Origin: ZC4RG30 sp963777735
GTDB lineage: Bacteria > Pseudomonadota > Gammaproteobacteria > Steroidobacterales > Steroidobacteraceae
DNA: 64,000 nt
Assembly (NCBI GenBank): GCA_963777735.1
Contig: CAVZRQ010000009.1
Location: 1-64,000 of the forward strand
Direction: 5' to 3'
In this document: in pieces, positions 50,813 to 59,023 of the stretch
Position numbering within the stretch: the first letter of the stretch is position 1
Layout of the letters: each line of letters opens with the position of its first letter
Position numbers and translations under genes: made by a program
Notes under the pieces: model-generated
Told to the model about the DNA's origin: nothing
The model's input: only the letters and a program-made list of their open reading frames with translations
Database searches by the model: none

Positions 50813-51445
50813 CTAGAAGAGTTCGATGTCGCTGGTGACAGGTTTGCGGGCGAACGACTGCAGGTGCTGCTGTTCGCGCTGCACAATCTCGCTGCTGTCG
50901 GCCGAACGCAGGTGCTTCACCCGCACTTTTCCGGTCGCAGGCATGTAGATCACCCGCCGCGGCACGTCACTGCCGACATCTTCGGCAGCAATGGTGAAGC
51001 CTTCGGTGCGCAGGTACCTGCGCGCGAATTCGATGTTCCGGTCGCCGACCTCGAGGGCTGCCTTCAGCACATGTCCACCACCGAACAGCTTGACCTCCAT
51101 CCGCTCACGCCTGGCGCCCAGCTTCAGCAGGCCGTTGATCAGGCTCTCCATCGCGAATGAGCCGTAGCGGGTGGCGAGCCCTGCCTTGGCATCCAGCCAG
51201 GCGCTTTTGCCCTGCGTCGTATCCTCCGGCAGCATGAAATGATTCATGCCGCCAATCCGCAGCGCCGGATCGCGGATGCAGGCCGAAATGCACGACCCGA
51301 GCACCGTCGTGATCGCTTCATCCTGGCCCGTGATGTAGAACTCGCCCGGCAGGATCTTCGCGGTCCAGCAGCCCGCGGCATTGTCCCAGCTGCTCGCAAT
51401 ACCTTCGAATCCCGGCAAGGGGCTCGGCCGGTCGCAGGTCGCCAT
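50813..51445 (-). CDS. cheD: Chemoreceptor glutamine deamidase CheD
   Basis: Deamidates receptor glutamines and can interact with CheY/CheC-type proteins. The sequence has the active-site LGSCISACIRD (Cys), GGMNHFMLP (His), and a C-terminal IYMPATGKVRVKHL segment. It ends KPVTSDIELF, an acidic/hydrophobic tail like that of the CheZ-like protein in this cluster. ATG 51445 (MATCDRPSPL, 210 residues) with GGAG 7 nt upstream is preferred; ATG 51466 would add seven residues and overlap cheR by 7 nt. Confidence 0.93.
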   Translation of the reverse strand: MATCDRPSPLPGFEGIASSWDNAAGCWTAKILPGEFYITGQDEAITTVLGSCISACIRDPALRIGGMNHFMLPEDTTQGKSAWLDAKAGLATRYGSFAMESLINGLLKLGARRERMEVKLFGGGHVLKAALEVGDRNIEFARRYLRTEGFTIAAEDVGSDVPRRVIYMPATGKVRVKHLRSADSSEIVQREQQHLQSFARKPVTSDIELF

Positions 51446-51459
51446 GCTGCTGCTCCGGC

Positions 51460-52317
51460 TCAGCATGCATCACCACGGCGATAGACGGTCTTGCCGATCA
51501 GGGACCAGTCGTCCGAAACCTTGAACAGGCTTTCGGAATGTCCCAGGAAGAGCAGATTCCCGGGCCGCTGCAGCGGCGCCATGCGCGCGAACAGGCCCCG
51601 CTGCGTTTCCTTGTCGAAGTAGATGATGACATTGCGACAGAAGATCACATCCAGCGGACCCTTCATCGGCAGGCGATGCATCAGGTTCAGCTGCCGGAAG
51701 GTGATCATTCTGGCAAGTTCCGGCTTCACGCGCAGACGCGCGCCTGCACCCGAGCCTTCACGACGGAAGTACTTCTCGATCCTTGACCTGGGCATGGCTG
51801 AGACGCGTTCTTCCTTGTAGGTCGCGGCTTCGCATTGCGCCAGCACCTCGGTATCGAGGTCGGTGGCCAGGATCTTGATGTCCCAACGTTCCCAGTCCGG
51901 TATGGCATCGGCCACTGTCATGGCGATCGAATAGGGCTCCTCGCCAGTAGATGCGGCAGAGCACCAGATGCGCAGGCGGCGCGACGCATGCGGGTCGGCG
52001 GCACGTGGCAGCAGGAAGTGCGTCTTCAGATAGTCGAAATGATGACCCTCCCTGAAGAAGGAGGTGAGATTGGTGGTGACGGCATTGGTGAATTCGCCGA
52101 TCTCCGACTCGCCTTCCGCGCCGGCCAGCAGGGCACGATAGTCGGCAAAGGATTCCATGCCGTAGTGCCGCAGCCGTCGCGACAGACGGCCATAGACCAG
52201 TTCTCGCTTGGAATCTGCAAGCGTGATCCCGGAGACTTCCCTGACCAGCTTGCGGATCGAGTTGAAGTCCGCATCGGTAAAGGCAAACTCGCGTTTCTTG
52301 GCGGGTTCTGCTGACAT
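51460..52317 (-). CDS. cheR: Chemotaxis protein methyltransferase CheR
   Basis: Methylates receptor glutamates using S-adenosylmethionine. The 285-residue protein has the N-terminal helical domain (FNSIRKLVREVSGITLADSKRELVYGRLSRRLR) and the SAM-binding domain (LRIWCSAASTGEEPYSIAMTVAD, ILATDLDTEVL, FCRNVIIYFDKETQ). The beta-subdomain insertion that recognises the receptor tail pentapeptide appears intact, consistent with the xWxxF tails of both receptors here. It sits between cheY2 (11 nt) and cheD. Confidence 0.96.
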   Translation of the reverse strand: MSAEPAKKREFAFTDADFNSIRKLVREVSGITLADSKRELVYGRLSRRLRHYGMESFADYRALLAGAEGESEIGEFTNAVTTNLTSFFREGHHFDYLKTHFLLPRAADPHASRRLRIWCSAASTGEEPYSIAMTVADAIPDWERWDIKILATDLDTEVLAQCEAATYKEERVSAMPRSRIEKYFRREGSGAGARLRVKPELARMITFRQLNLMHRLPMKGPLDVIFCRNVIIYFDKETQRGLFARMAPLQRPGNLLFLGHSESLFKVSDDWSLIGKTVYRRGDAC

Positions 52318-52328
52318 TGTTCTGTGGG

Positions 52329-52694
52329 TCAGGCCAGAACCTTGTCGACGGTCGCCAGCAGTCTTTCCGGATCAAAGGGTTTGACGATCCACCCCGTGGC
52401 CCCGGCGGCGCGGCCTTCCTGTTTCCTGTCGGCACCCGCCTCCGTGGTCAGCACCAGCAAGGGCACGCCGCGATACTGCGGCAGTCGCCGCAGTTCACGC
52501 ACCAGGGTGATGCCGTCCATGTTCGGCATGTTGACGTCCGTGATCACGAGGTCGACCGGCTCACCGGTGCTCGCCTTCTGCAAGCCGTCGACTCCATCAA
52601 TCGCACTGATCACTTCATGTCCGGCAGATTTCAGCGTCAGATCGACCATCTGACGCATCGATGCCGAGTCATCGACGGCGAGAATCCTTGCCAT
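52329..52694 (-). CDS. Second CheY-like response regulator
   Basis: A 121-residue receiver domain: ARILAVDDSASMRQMVDLTLKSAGHEV with Asp8/Asp9, phospho-acceptor Asp53 (VITDVNMPNMDG), Thr in LVLTTEA and Lys in WIVKPFDPERL. It is of the type often found next to MCP and cheA/cheR genes and can act as a phosphate sink or alternative CheY. It lies between the soluble receptor (12 nt) and cheR. It is clearly distinct from the CheY at 46.9-47.3 kb, which has the motor-type FSTMRRIVKNFL helix. Confidence 0.93.
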   Translation of the reverse strand: MARILAVDDSASMRQMVDLTLKSAGHEVISAIDGVDGLQKASTGEPVDLVITDVNMPNMDGITLVRELRRLPQYRGVPLLVLTTEAGADRKQEGRAAGATGWIVKPFDPERLLATVDKVLA

Positions 52695-52706
52695 GTCTGT
52701 GCTTCC

Positions 52707-54944
52707 TTAGAATTCTTTCCACACCGCATCATCCCCGGCAGCTGCCCGGGTGCGCGTCGCGGGCCGGGTGGCGACCCTTGGCGCTGTCTTGCCCGGCCGT
52801 GCTGCAGCCGGTGATCTCGTTGGTGCGCCCCGCTCCAGCAATGCCGCTGCGGCAGCGGGAGACAACGACCTGCCAGCGCCTCCGCTGGCGGCCGCAGCAT
52901 CGTCCACCACGTAGTGCCGCATGGAATCATTCAATCCGCGAGCCTGCTCGGCCATCGACTGGCTGGCTGCCGAGGCCTCTTCGACCAGCGCGGCGTTCTG
53001 CTGCGTCAGTTCGTCGAGCTGCATCACGGCCTTGTTGACCTGCTCGATGCCGGCACTCTGCTCGTTGCTCGCTGCGGCGATCTCGGCCACGATGTCCGTG
53101 ACTTTCTTGACGGACGCAACGATCTGTTCGAGCGTGACGCCGGACTGCGTCACCAGCCCCGAGCCTTCATCCACCTTCCGGACGCTGTCCTGGATGAGTG
53201 CCTTGATTTCCTTTGCGGCCGTCGCGGAACGGCTGGCGAGATTGCGCACCTCGGTGGCAACCACTGCGAATCCACGCCCCTGTTCGCCCGCGCGGGCCGC
53301 CTCGACTGCGGCGTTCAGCGCCAGCAGATTGGTCTGGAACGCGATCTCGTCGATCACGCTGATGATGTCGGCGATCCGCTTCGAGGACTCATTGATCTCG
53401 GTCATGGCGCGCACGGCCTTCGCCACCACCGCTCCACCGCGCTCTGCCTGGTCGCGCGCAGCGACCGCCAGCTGATTGGCCTGCCCGGCGTTGTCCGCAT
53501 TCTGTTTGACGGTGCTGGTCATCTGCTCCATGGAAGAAGCGGTTTCTTCCAGTGACGAAGCCTGCTCCTCGGTGCGCTGCGAGAGATTCGTGTTGCCCTG
53601 GCTGATCTCATCCGCGCCACGGCTGATTTCGGCGGCGGCATGCTTGACCTGCGACACCACCGAAGCCACGTTCTCCACGAGATCATTGATTCCGGTAGAA
53701 AGGTTCTTCAGGAATCCACTCTTGCCTTCCAGCGGTATGCGTCGGTTCAGGGTGCCCTGCACGGCATCCGCGACGATGCCCTGCACCTCTGTCTCGACCG
53801 CCAGCTCCTGCGTGCGGTCGATCCACTCGACCACCGTGCCAAGGCGTTCATTGCCCTCGCCGATCATCGGATTGGCGATGATCGTCATCGACCGACTGCC
53901 GATCTTCAACTGCGAAGTGAAGGTCTTGTTCAACGCGGCAAGCATTCCACGCTGGTGCGTCGGATTCTTGTGGAACACGTCGATGTTCGTACCGATCAGC
54001 TTCGAGGCGTCGAAGTTCGGGAGATCCTTGCGGAAATCCGCCTGTCCGTTGCTCATGACCGCGCGCGCCGCATCGTTCATGTAGATGATGTTCAGGTCCA
54101 GATCCGCCACCATCACATTGGCGCAGACATTGTCGAGTGCGCCCTTGAAGGCCGCGTTCGTGCGCGCCTCCTGCTTCATTGCGGTGATGTCGGTGGCGAA
54201 CTTGACGACCTTGAACGGCCTGCCTTTGGCATCGAGTACCGGGTTGTAGCTCGCCTGGATCCAGACCTGCTTGCCGCCTTTGCCAATACGCAGATACTGC
54301 CCGGCATCGAACTCGCCGCGTCCGAGCTTCGCCCAGAACTGCCGGTATTCGGTTGAATCGCGATAGGCCGGCGTCGTGAACATGCCGTGATTCTTGCCCT
54401 TGATCTCGTCCAGCGAGTACCCCAGGGTGCGCAGGAAGTTGTCGTTGGCGGTGAGAATGGTGCCGTCGAGACCGAACTCGATCACCGCCTGAACGCGGTG
54501 GATCGCGGCCACGACGCCTTCCGACTCGACTGCAGCCAGTTTCGACTGGGTGATGTCGGTGGCGATCTTCACGATCCTGGCGGGGCGCCCATCAGCACCC
54601 AGCACCGGACTGTAAGTCGCGCCAATCCAGATCTCCCGGCCATCCCGCCCCACGCGCAGGTAGCGTCCGGCATCGGATTCACCGCGTCCGAGCTTCGCCC
54701 AGAACTGCCGGTACTCGCTCGAGTCCCGGAAGGCCGGTTCGACGAACATGCTGTGGTGCTTGCCGAGGATGTCCGGCAACGAATACCCGAAGGTCTGCAG
54801 GAAGTTCTCGTTGGCGGCAAGAATGGTGCCGTCCAGGGTGAACTCGATGACCGCCTGCGATCTGTTGACCGCGGCGATCTGGGCGGTCAGGTCCCGCAAG
54901 CGTGTGCGGGTGTCTCGCCCTGTGATCTTGTCGAAGAGTTTCAC
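52707..54944 (-). CDS. Soluble methyl-accepting chemotaxis protein with three PAS domains
   Basis: A 745-residue receptor without a signal peptide or membrane helix. Two adjacent PAS domains (about residues 25-140 and 147-265) are near-duplicates: both contain NFLxTxGYSLxxIxGKxHxMF, SxEYRQFWAKLGRGExDAGxYLR and PVLxAxGRPxxxVKxATDIT. A third, diverged PAS-like unit (about 275-390, MVADLDLNIIYMNDAA) follows. The signalling tip reads EIAFQTNLLALNAAVEAARAGEQGRGFAVVATEVRNLA. It ends DDAVWKEF, a CheR/CheB-tethering xWxxF tail. PAS cofactors (FAD, heme) cannot be told from sequence, but Aer-like energy or redox sensing is plausible. Confidence 0.93.
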   Translation of the reverse strand: MKLFDKITGRDTRTRLRDLTAQIAAVNRSQAVIEFTLDGTILAANENFLQTFGYSLPDILGKHHSMFVEPAFRDSSEYRQFWAKLGRGESDAGRYLRVGRDGREIWIGATYSPVLGADGRPARIVKIATDITQSKLAAVESEGVVAAIHRVQAVIEFGLDGTILTANDNFLRTLGYSLDEIKGKNHGMFTTPAYRDSTEYRQFWAKLGRGEFDAGQYLRIGKGGKQVWIQASYNPVLDAKGRPFKVVKFATDITAMKQEARTNAAFKGALDNVCANVMVADLDLNIIYMNDAARAVMSNGQADFRKDLPNFDASKLIGTNIDVFHKNPTHQRGMLAALNKTFTSQLKIGSRSMTIIANPMIGEGNERLGTVVEWIDRTQELAVETEVQGIVADAVQGTLNRRIPLEGKSGFLKNLSTGINDLVENVASVVSQVKHAAAEISRGADEISQGNTNLSQRTEEQASSLEETASSMEQMTSTVKQNADNAGQANQLAVAARDQAERGGAVVAKAVRAMTEINESSKRIADIISVIDEIAFQTNLLALNAAVEAARAGEQGRGFAVVATEVRNLASRSATAAKEIKALIQDSVRKVDEGSGLVTQSGVTLEQIVASVKKVTDIVAEIAAASNEQSAGIEQVNKAVMQLDELTQQNAALVEEASAASQSMAEQARGLNDSMRHYVVDDAAAASGGAGRSLSPAAAAALLERGAPTRSPAAARPGKTAPRVATRPATRTRAAAGDDAVWKEF

Positions 54945-54985
54945 TGTTTATTCCTGGATTCGGTGGAGTAGCGGGGAATTCGCGT

Positions 54986-55483
54986 TCAGGCCGCTGCTTC
55001 GACGGCTGCAGAGCAGAGATCACGAACAAGCAGGTCGTCGACGTTCAGCACAATCAGCATCTTGTCGTCGATGGTCGCAATGCCACTGATGAAATCGGCG
55101 CTGTGATCAGTGCCGATCGAAGGCGGGGGTTTGATGTCGCTCGCGGGAACGTCAACGACGTCCGAGACGCCATCCACGACCACGCCACAATCCCGCGTGC
55201 TGCCTGCCATCTGCAGCGAGAGAACGATGATCACCGTCATCGGCGAGAAGTCCGCGGATGGCAGGTTGAAGCGCAGTCGCAGGTCGATGATGGGCACGAT
55301 CGCGCCACGCAGATTCAGGACACCGAGCATGTGTGCTGGCGACTGCGGGATGCGGGTCACCGCAGACCAGCCGCGGATTTCCTTGACGCGCAGGATGTCC
55401 ACGCCGTAACTCTCGCCGCCCAGCAGGAAGGTGAGCATCTGCCCACTGGCCCGGGTGGCGGCCGGATTGGCAACCGTTGACAT
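54986..55483 (-). CDS. cheW: Chemotaxis coupling protein CheW (copy 1)
   Basis: Scaffold of 165 residues that links receptors to CheA. The two SH3-like subdomains are seen in MLTFLLGGESYGVDILRVKEIRGW and GVLNLRGAIVPIIDLRLRFNLP, with VVVDGVSDVVDVPASDI. It is the first gene of the block cheW1-MCP1-cheY2-cheR-cheD-cheB and starts about 38 nt below a GCCGATAA element, with GGAG as SD. It is about 60 percent identical by eye to the second cheW at 60.3-60.8 kb. Confidence 0.96.
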   Translation of the reverse strand: MSTVANPAATRASGQMLTFLLGGESYGVDILRVKEIRGWSAVTRIPQSPAHMLGVLNLRGAIVPIIDLRLRFNLPSADFSPMTVIIVLSLQMAGSTRDCGVVVDGVSDVVDVPASDIKPPPSIGTDHSADFISGIATIDDKMLIVLNVDDLLVRDLCSAAVEAAA

Positions 55484-55520
55484 GTCTGCACGAACTCCAG
55501 AGGAAGGATACGTGCAGTGT

Positions 55521-55528
55521 TTATCGGC
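55521..55528 (-). promoter_or_regulatory. Sigma-28-like -10 element of cheW1 block
   Basis: A perfect GCCGATAA (minus strand) lies about 38 nt upstream of the cheW1 ATG. The -35 position 15 nt further reads TCCC, unlike the TAAA consensus, so support rests on the -10 and on the identical element in front of cheW2. A 6-bp hairpin TCCCGC/GCGGGA (55531-55547) overlaps the spacer. Confidence 0.5.
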
Positions 55529-55597
55529 TATCCCGCGTGAAGCGGGAGCCTGTCACGTCACACTTTCCGGCGCCTCAGGATTTCCCTGAGAGGGCGC

Positions 55598-56026
55598 TCA
55601 GCCCTGTATGTAGCTCTGCAGGGCTTCGATGGTGGAACGCTGCGCATCTATAACGCAGCGCACCAAATCGCCGATGGAAACGATGCCCAGAACCTGGGCG
55701 CCCTGCACCACGGGCAGATGCCGTATGCGCCGGTCCGTCATGATCCGCATGGCGTGTTCGACGGTGTCTTCCGGTCCGGCCGTCACCACCGGTGCGCTCA
55801 TGATTTCACGCACCGCCGTATTGCTGGAAGCCCTGCCGCACAGCACTATTTTGCGGGCGTAGTCGCGTTCGGAAACGATGCCGACCAGCTCGGGGCCCTG
55901 CATCACCAGCAGCGCACCGACGTGATTCTCGGCCATGCTGCGCACGGCATCGATGACCGATGCGGCCGGTTCGACTGCGTGAATGGCATGGCCTTTGTGA
56001 TCCAGCAGCTGGCGCAGAATAGTCAT
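55598..56026 (-). CDS. Tandem CBS-domain protein
   Basis: A 142-residue cytoplasmic protein of two CBS motifs (about residues 12-65 and 78-130: ASVIDAVRSMAENHVGALLVMQGPELVGIVSERDYARKIV; VVTAGPEDTVEHAMRIMTDRRIRHLPVVQGAQVLGIVSIGDLV) forming one Bateman module. Such modules bind adenine nucleotides or NAD. ATG 56026 has the strong SD GGGGGAA. It is the last gene of the cheW2-OprB-MCP2 block. A role in sensing energy state for chemotaxis is inference from position. Confidence 0.9.
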   Translation of the reverse strand: MTILRQLLDHKGHAIHAVEPAASVIDAVRSMAENHVGALLVMQGPELVGIVSERDYARKIVLCGRASSNTAVREIMSAPVVTAGPEDTVEHAMRIMTDRRIRHLPVVQGAQVLGIVSIGDLVRCVIDAQRSTIEALQSYIQG

Positions 56027-56128
56027 GGTTCCCCCCGGCGCGGACTCCGCGTTCCCGCGATGTCCGTGCAGATAGTCCAGTTCTCGTTCGAGTGTACGCC
56101 AGCGCACGGGGGATGCGCCGGCTGTGGA

Positions 56129-59002
56129 CTAGAACTCCTTCCAGACCGCATCGCCTCCTGCAATGGCTGCCTTGCCAGCAGCAGTCGGCCGGGCGGCCGG
56201 GCGGCCAGCAGTCCAGGGGCGCCCGCCTTGACGGCGTTCGGCCACTGGGAGCGCGGTGGGTGCGGCCTCCGTCTGGCTGCCGGCCCGCACCTTGTAGCGC
56301 TGCATGGACTGATTGAGGCTGTGCGCCTGGTCAGCCATGGACTGACTCGCGGCTGATGCCTCCTCGACCAGCGCCGCGTTCTGCTGCGTCAGTTCGTCCA
56401 GCTGCATCACGGCCTTGTTGACCTGTTCGATGCCGGCGCTCTGTTCATTGCTGGCCGCCGAGATCTCGGCCACGATGTCTGTCACGCGTTTGACGGCGGC
56501 GACGATCTGTTCCAGCGTGGCTCCCGATTGCGAAACCAGGTTTGCGCCTTCGTCCACCTTGCGCACGCTGTCCTGAATCAGCGTCTTGATTTCCTTCGCC
56601 GCGGTCGCGGAACGACTCGCCAGGTTGCGCACTTCGGTGGCAACGACCGCGAAGCCGCGACCCTGCTCGCCCGCACGGGCGGCCTCGACGGCCGCATTCA
56701 GCGCCAGCAGATTCGTCTGGAAGGCGATTTCATCGATTACCCCGATGATGTCCGCGATCTTCTTCGACGCATCGTTGATATCGGTCATGGCGCGAACGGC
56801 CCTGGCCACCACCGCTCCACCCTTCTCCGCCTGATCCCGTGCCGCGACCGCCAGCTGGTTGGCCTGGCCGGCATTGTCTGCGTTCTGCTTGACGGTACTG
56901 GTCATCTGCTCCATGGACGAGGCCGTCTCTTCCAGAGACGAGGCCTGTTCCTCGGTTCGCTGCGACAGATTGGTGTTTCCCTGGCTCAGTTCGTCTGCAC
57001 CGCGGTTGACCTCTTCGGCCGCTCCCTTCACCTGCGACACGATGCTCGACATGTTCTCGGCCAGCTGGTTGATGCCCGTGCCGACCTTCACCAGCAATCC
57101 GGATTTGCCTTCTGTCTCGACGCGCCGCGTGAGATCACCCTCATTCGCGGCTGTCACCAGTGATTGCACTTCGTTCACAACCAGTTCCATGTTGGCAGTC
57201 AGCTGGTTGACACCCGTGCCGATCTTCACCAGCAATCCGGATTTGTCCTTGAGATCAACGCGGTGCGCCAGGTCGCCATCGTTGGCGGCCGTCACGATCG
57301 TCCTGACTTCTTCCACCACCGTTGCCATGTTGGCAACCAGTTCGTTGATGCCGGTGGAAAGCGCCTTGAAGAAACCGGCCTTGCCATCCAGCGCGATGCG
57401 CCGGTCGAGGTTTCCCTGCAGGGCTTCGGCAACGATCACCTGCACTTCCGACTCCACCGCGACTTCCTGGGTGCGGTCGGTCCACTCCGCCACGGTGCCG
57501 AGTCGCTTGCCCTGTTCATCCACGATGGGGTTCGCGGTGATCCGCATGGTCTTGCCACCGATCTTCATTTCGGAGGCGAATGGCTTCGTCAGCTTTGCGA
57601 GCAGATTGCGCTGGTGCGCAGGATTGGCATGGAAGGCGTCAAAGCTGGCACCCACCAGTTTCGCGGCGTTGAACTTGGGCAACGTACGGCGGAACTCCTG
57701 CTCCGAATCAGCCATCAGCGACTCCGCAGCGCGATTCAGGTAGATGATCGTGCCATCCTCGTCCGCAACCATGACGTTGGTCGATGTGGCATCCAGTGAC
57801 TGGCGGATGCGGGCATTGGCCAGGGAGACGACCTGCTCCGCTTCGATGCGCGTCCGCAGGTCTCTCTGCATGTTGTCCAGCGAGCCCATCAATGCCCCGA
57901 GCTCGTCGCTGGCCTGCTCGCCGATGATGGCATCGAAGCGGCCTTGCGCCATGCTCCCGAAGATCTGGTTTGCCTTGTTGACCTGCGAGCTGAGATAGCG
58001 CGTCACGAAGACCATGATGCAAAGCGCCAGCAGCATGCACACCACCACTGCGGTCTGCGATACCAGCAATTCCCGGCGTTCCGTGGCGATGCGGGCGTCC
58101 AGGATCGCCGCGAGTGATGTCAGGGCCTCGTCCTGCAGTTCCGCCAGCTGCTCGGTCAGTACCTCGGTTTGGAGAGACAGCGCATCTGCGGCCTGGACGG
58201 CAAGTTCCTGGCCGGCTCCGGCCGCGCGCAACTGCGCAAGCACCTGATCCAGCGTTTGCCCTGCGGTGGCTGCGGATGTCGGCAGTGTCTTGTCGTCCGG
58301 TGCGGCTTCGGCATAGCCGACTGTCAGTGACTGCAGCGCAGCGTGCAGACTGATGTCTGCAATGCCGAGTTGTTCACCCAGCTGCAGGCGGCGGCTCGCG
58401 CTGCCGTCACCGGCACGCAACTCATCGAAATGCCGGCGTCCCAGGGCCAGAGACTGCAGGCCAGCAGGCATATGCAGGATCGCGGATTCCATCAACGAGA
58501 AGCTGTCTGCTTCGGGGTCGAGGGTCAGGCTGGAGGCCGATGCGACCTTGCGGATGGCATCCAGCAGCTGCGAGATGGCCCGACTATGCGCCGCGACGAT
58601 GTCGTCTGACTGTGGCCCGTCACTCACCAGGGCCAGCACCTCCGCACGCATCTCCCCCCAGCTGGCAACAGCAGAAAGCCCTCCCAGATCGCTGGAACTG
58701 AGCTCATCCAGCTGCTTCCCGGCCTCCTGCACCAGCTGCGCGTGTTCGTTCATTTCCTCGCGCTCGGACGATTCTCCGGCTGCCACGGCAACGGCGTGGT
58801 CACGGTGCTCCGCCAGGTTGCGGGCCGCATCGATCATCGGCACAACCCAGTGCGATCCGGCATCTTCACTGCGCGCCACGCGGATGGTCGCCACGGAATC
58901 CGAGACATTGAAATACGACAGCAGCGCAATGGGCGTCAGCAGCGACAGGAAGATGGCGAGCAACTTCGTACGGGTGGAAAGGCCTGCCAGGAGCTTGAAC
59001 AT
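56129..59002 (-). CDS. Transmembrane methyl-accepting chemotaxis protein with PAS and repeated HAMP-like units
   Basis: A 957-residue receptor. TM1 (about residues 13-30) and TM2 (about 310-332, TAVVVCMLLALCIMVFVTRYL) flank a periplasmic helical sensor domain of about 280 residues. A HAMP domain follows TM2, then a PAS-like domain (about 400-510, NVMVADEDGTIIYLNRAAESLM). Three tandem HAMP-like units of about 57 residues share GKxGLLVKxGTGxNQLxxNM. The signalling hairpin has EIAFQTNLLALNAAVEAARAGEQGRGFAVVATEVRNLASRSATAAKEIK, very close to MCP1. It ends GGDAVWKEF, the CheR/CheB-tethering tail. The ligand is unknown; the adjacent sugar porin suggests a carbohydrate. Confidence 0.94.
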   Translation of the reverse strand: MFKLLAGLSTRTKLLAIFLSLLTPIALLSYFNVSDSVATIRVARSEDAGSHWVVPMIDAARNLAEHRDHAVAVAAGESSEREEMNEHAQLVQEAGKQLDELSSSDLGGLSAVASWGEMRAEVLALVSDGPQSDDIVAAHSRAISQLLDAIRKVASASSLTLDPEADSFSLMESAILHMPAGLQSLALGRRHFDELRAGDGSASRRLQLGEQLGIADISLHAALQSLTVGYAEAAPDDKTLPTSAATAGQTLDQVLAQLRAAGAGQELAVQAADALSLQTEVLTEQLAELQDEALTSLAAILDARIATERRELLVSQTAVVVCMLLALCIMVFVTRYLSSQVNKANQIFGSMAQGRFDAIIGEQASDELGALMGSLDNMQRDLRTRIEAEQVVSLANARIRQSLDATSTNVMVADEDGTIIYLNRAAESLMADSEQEFRRTLPKFNAAKLVGASFDAFHANPAHQRNLLAKLTKPFASEMKIGGKTMRITANPIVDEQGKRLGTVAEWTDRTQEVAVESEVQVIVAEALQGNLDRRIALDGKAGFFKALSTGINELVANMATVVEEVRTIVTAANDGDLAHRVDLKDKSGLLVKIGTGVNQLTANMELVVNEVQSLVTAANEGDLTRRVETEGKSGLLVKVGTGINQLAENMSSIVSQVKGAAEEVNRGADELSQGNTNLSQRTEEQASSLEETASSMEQMTSTVKQNADNAGQANQLAVAARDQAEKGGAVVARAVRAMTDINDASKKIADIIGVIDEIAFQTNLLALNAAVEAARAGEQGRGFAVVATEVRNLASRSATAAKEIKTLIQDSVRKVDEGANLVSQSGATLEQIVAAVKRVTDIVAEISAASNEQSAGIEQVNKAVMQLDELTQQNAALVEEASAASQSMADQAHSLNQSMQRYKVRAGSQTEAAPTALPVAERRQGGRPWTAGRPAARPTAAGKAAIAGGDAVWKEF

Positions 59003-59023
59003 TTCTTGAACCTCTGCGGGAAA

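Noticed and set aside
55531..55547. Small hairpin in front of cheW1 as a terminator for the CBS gene
   Set aside because: It lies within the promoter spacer of cheW1, has no T-run, and is on the wrong side of the CBS stop for an efficient terminator without readthrough signals.
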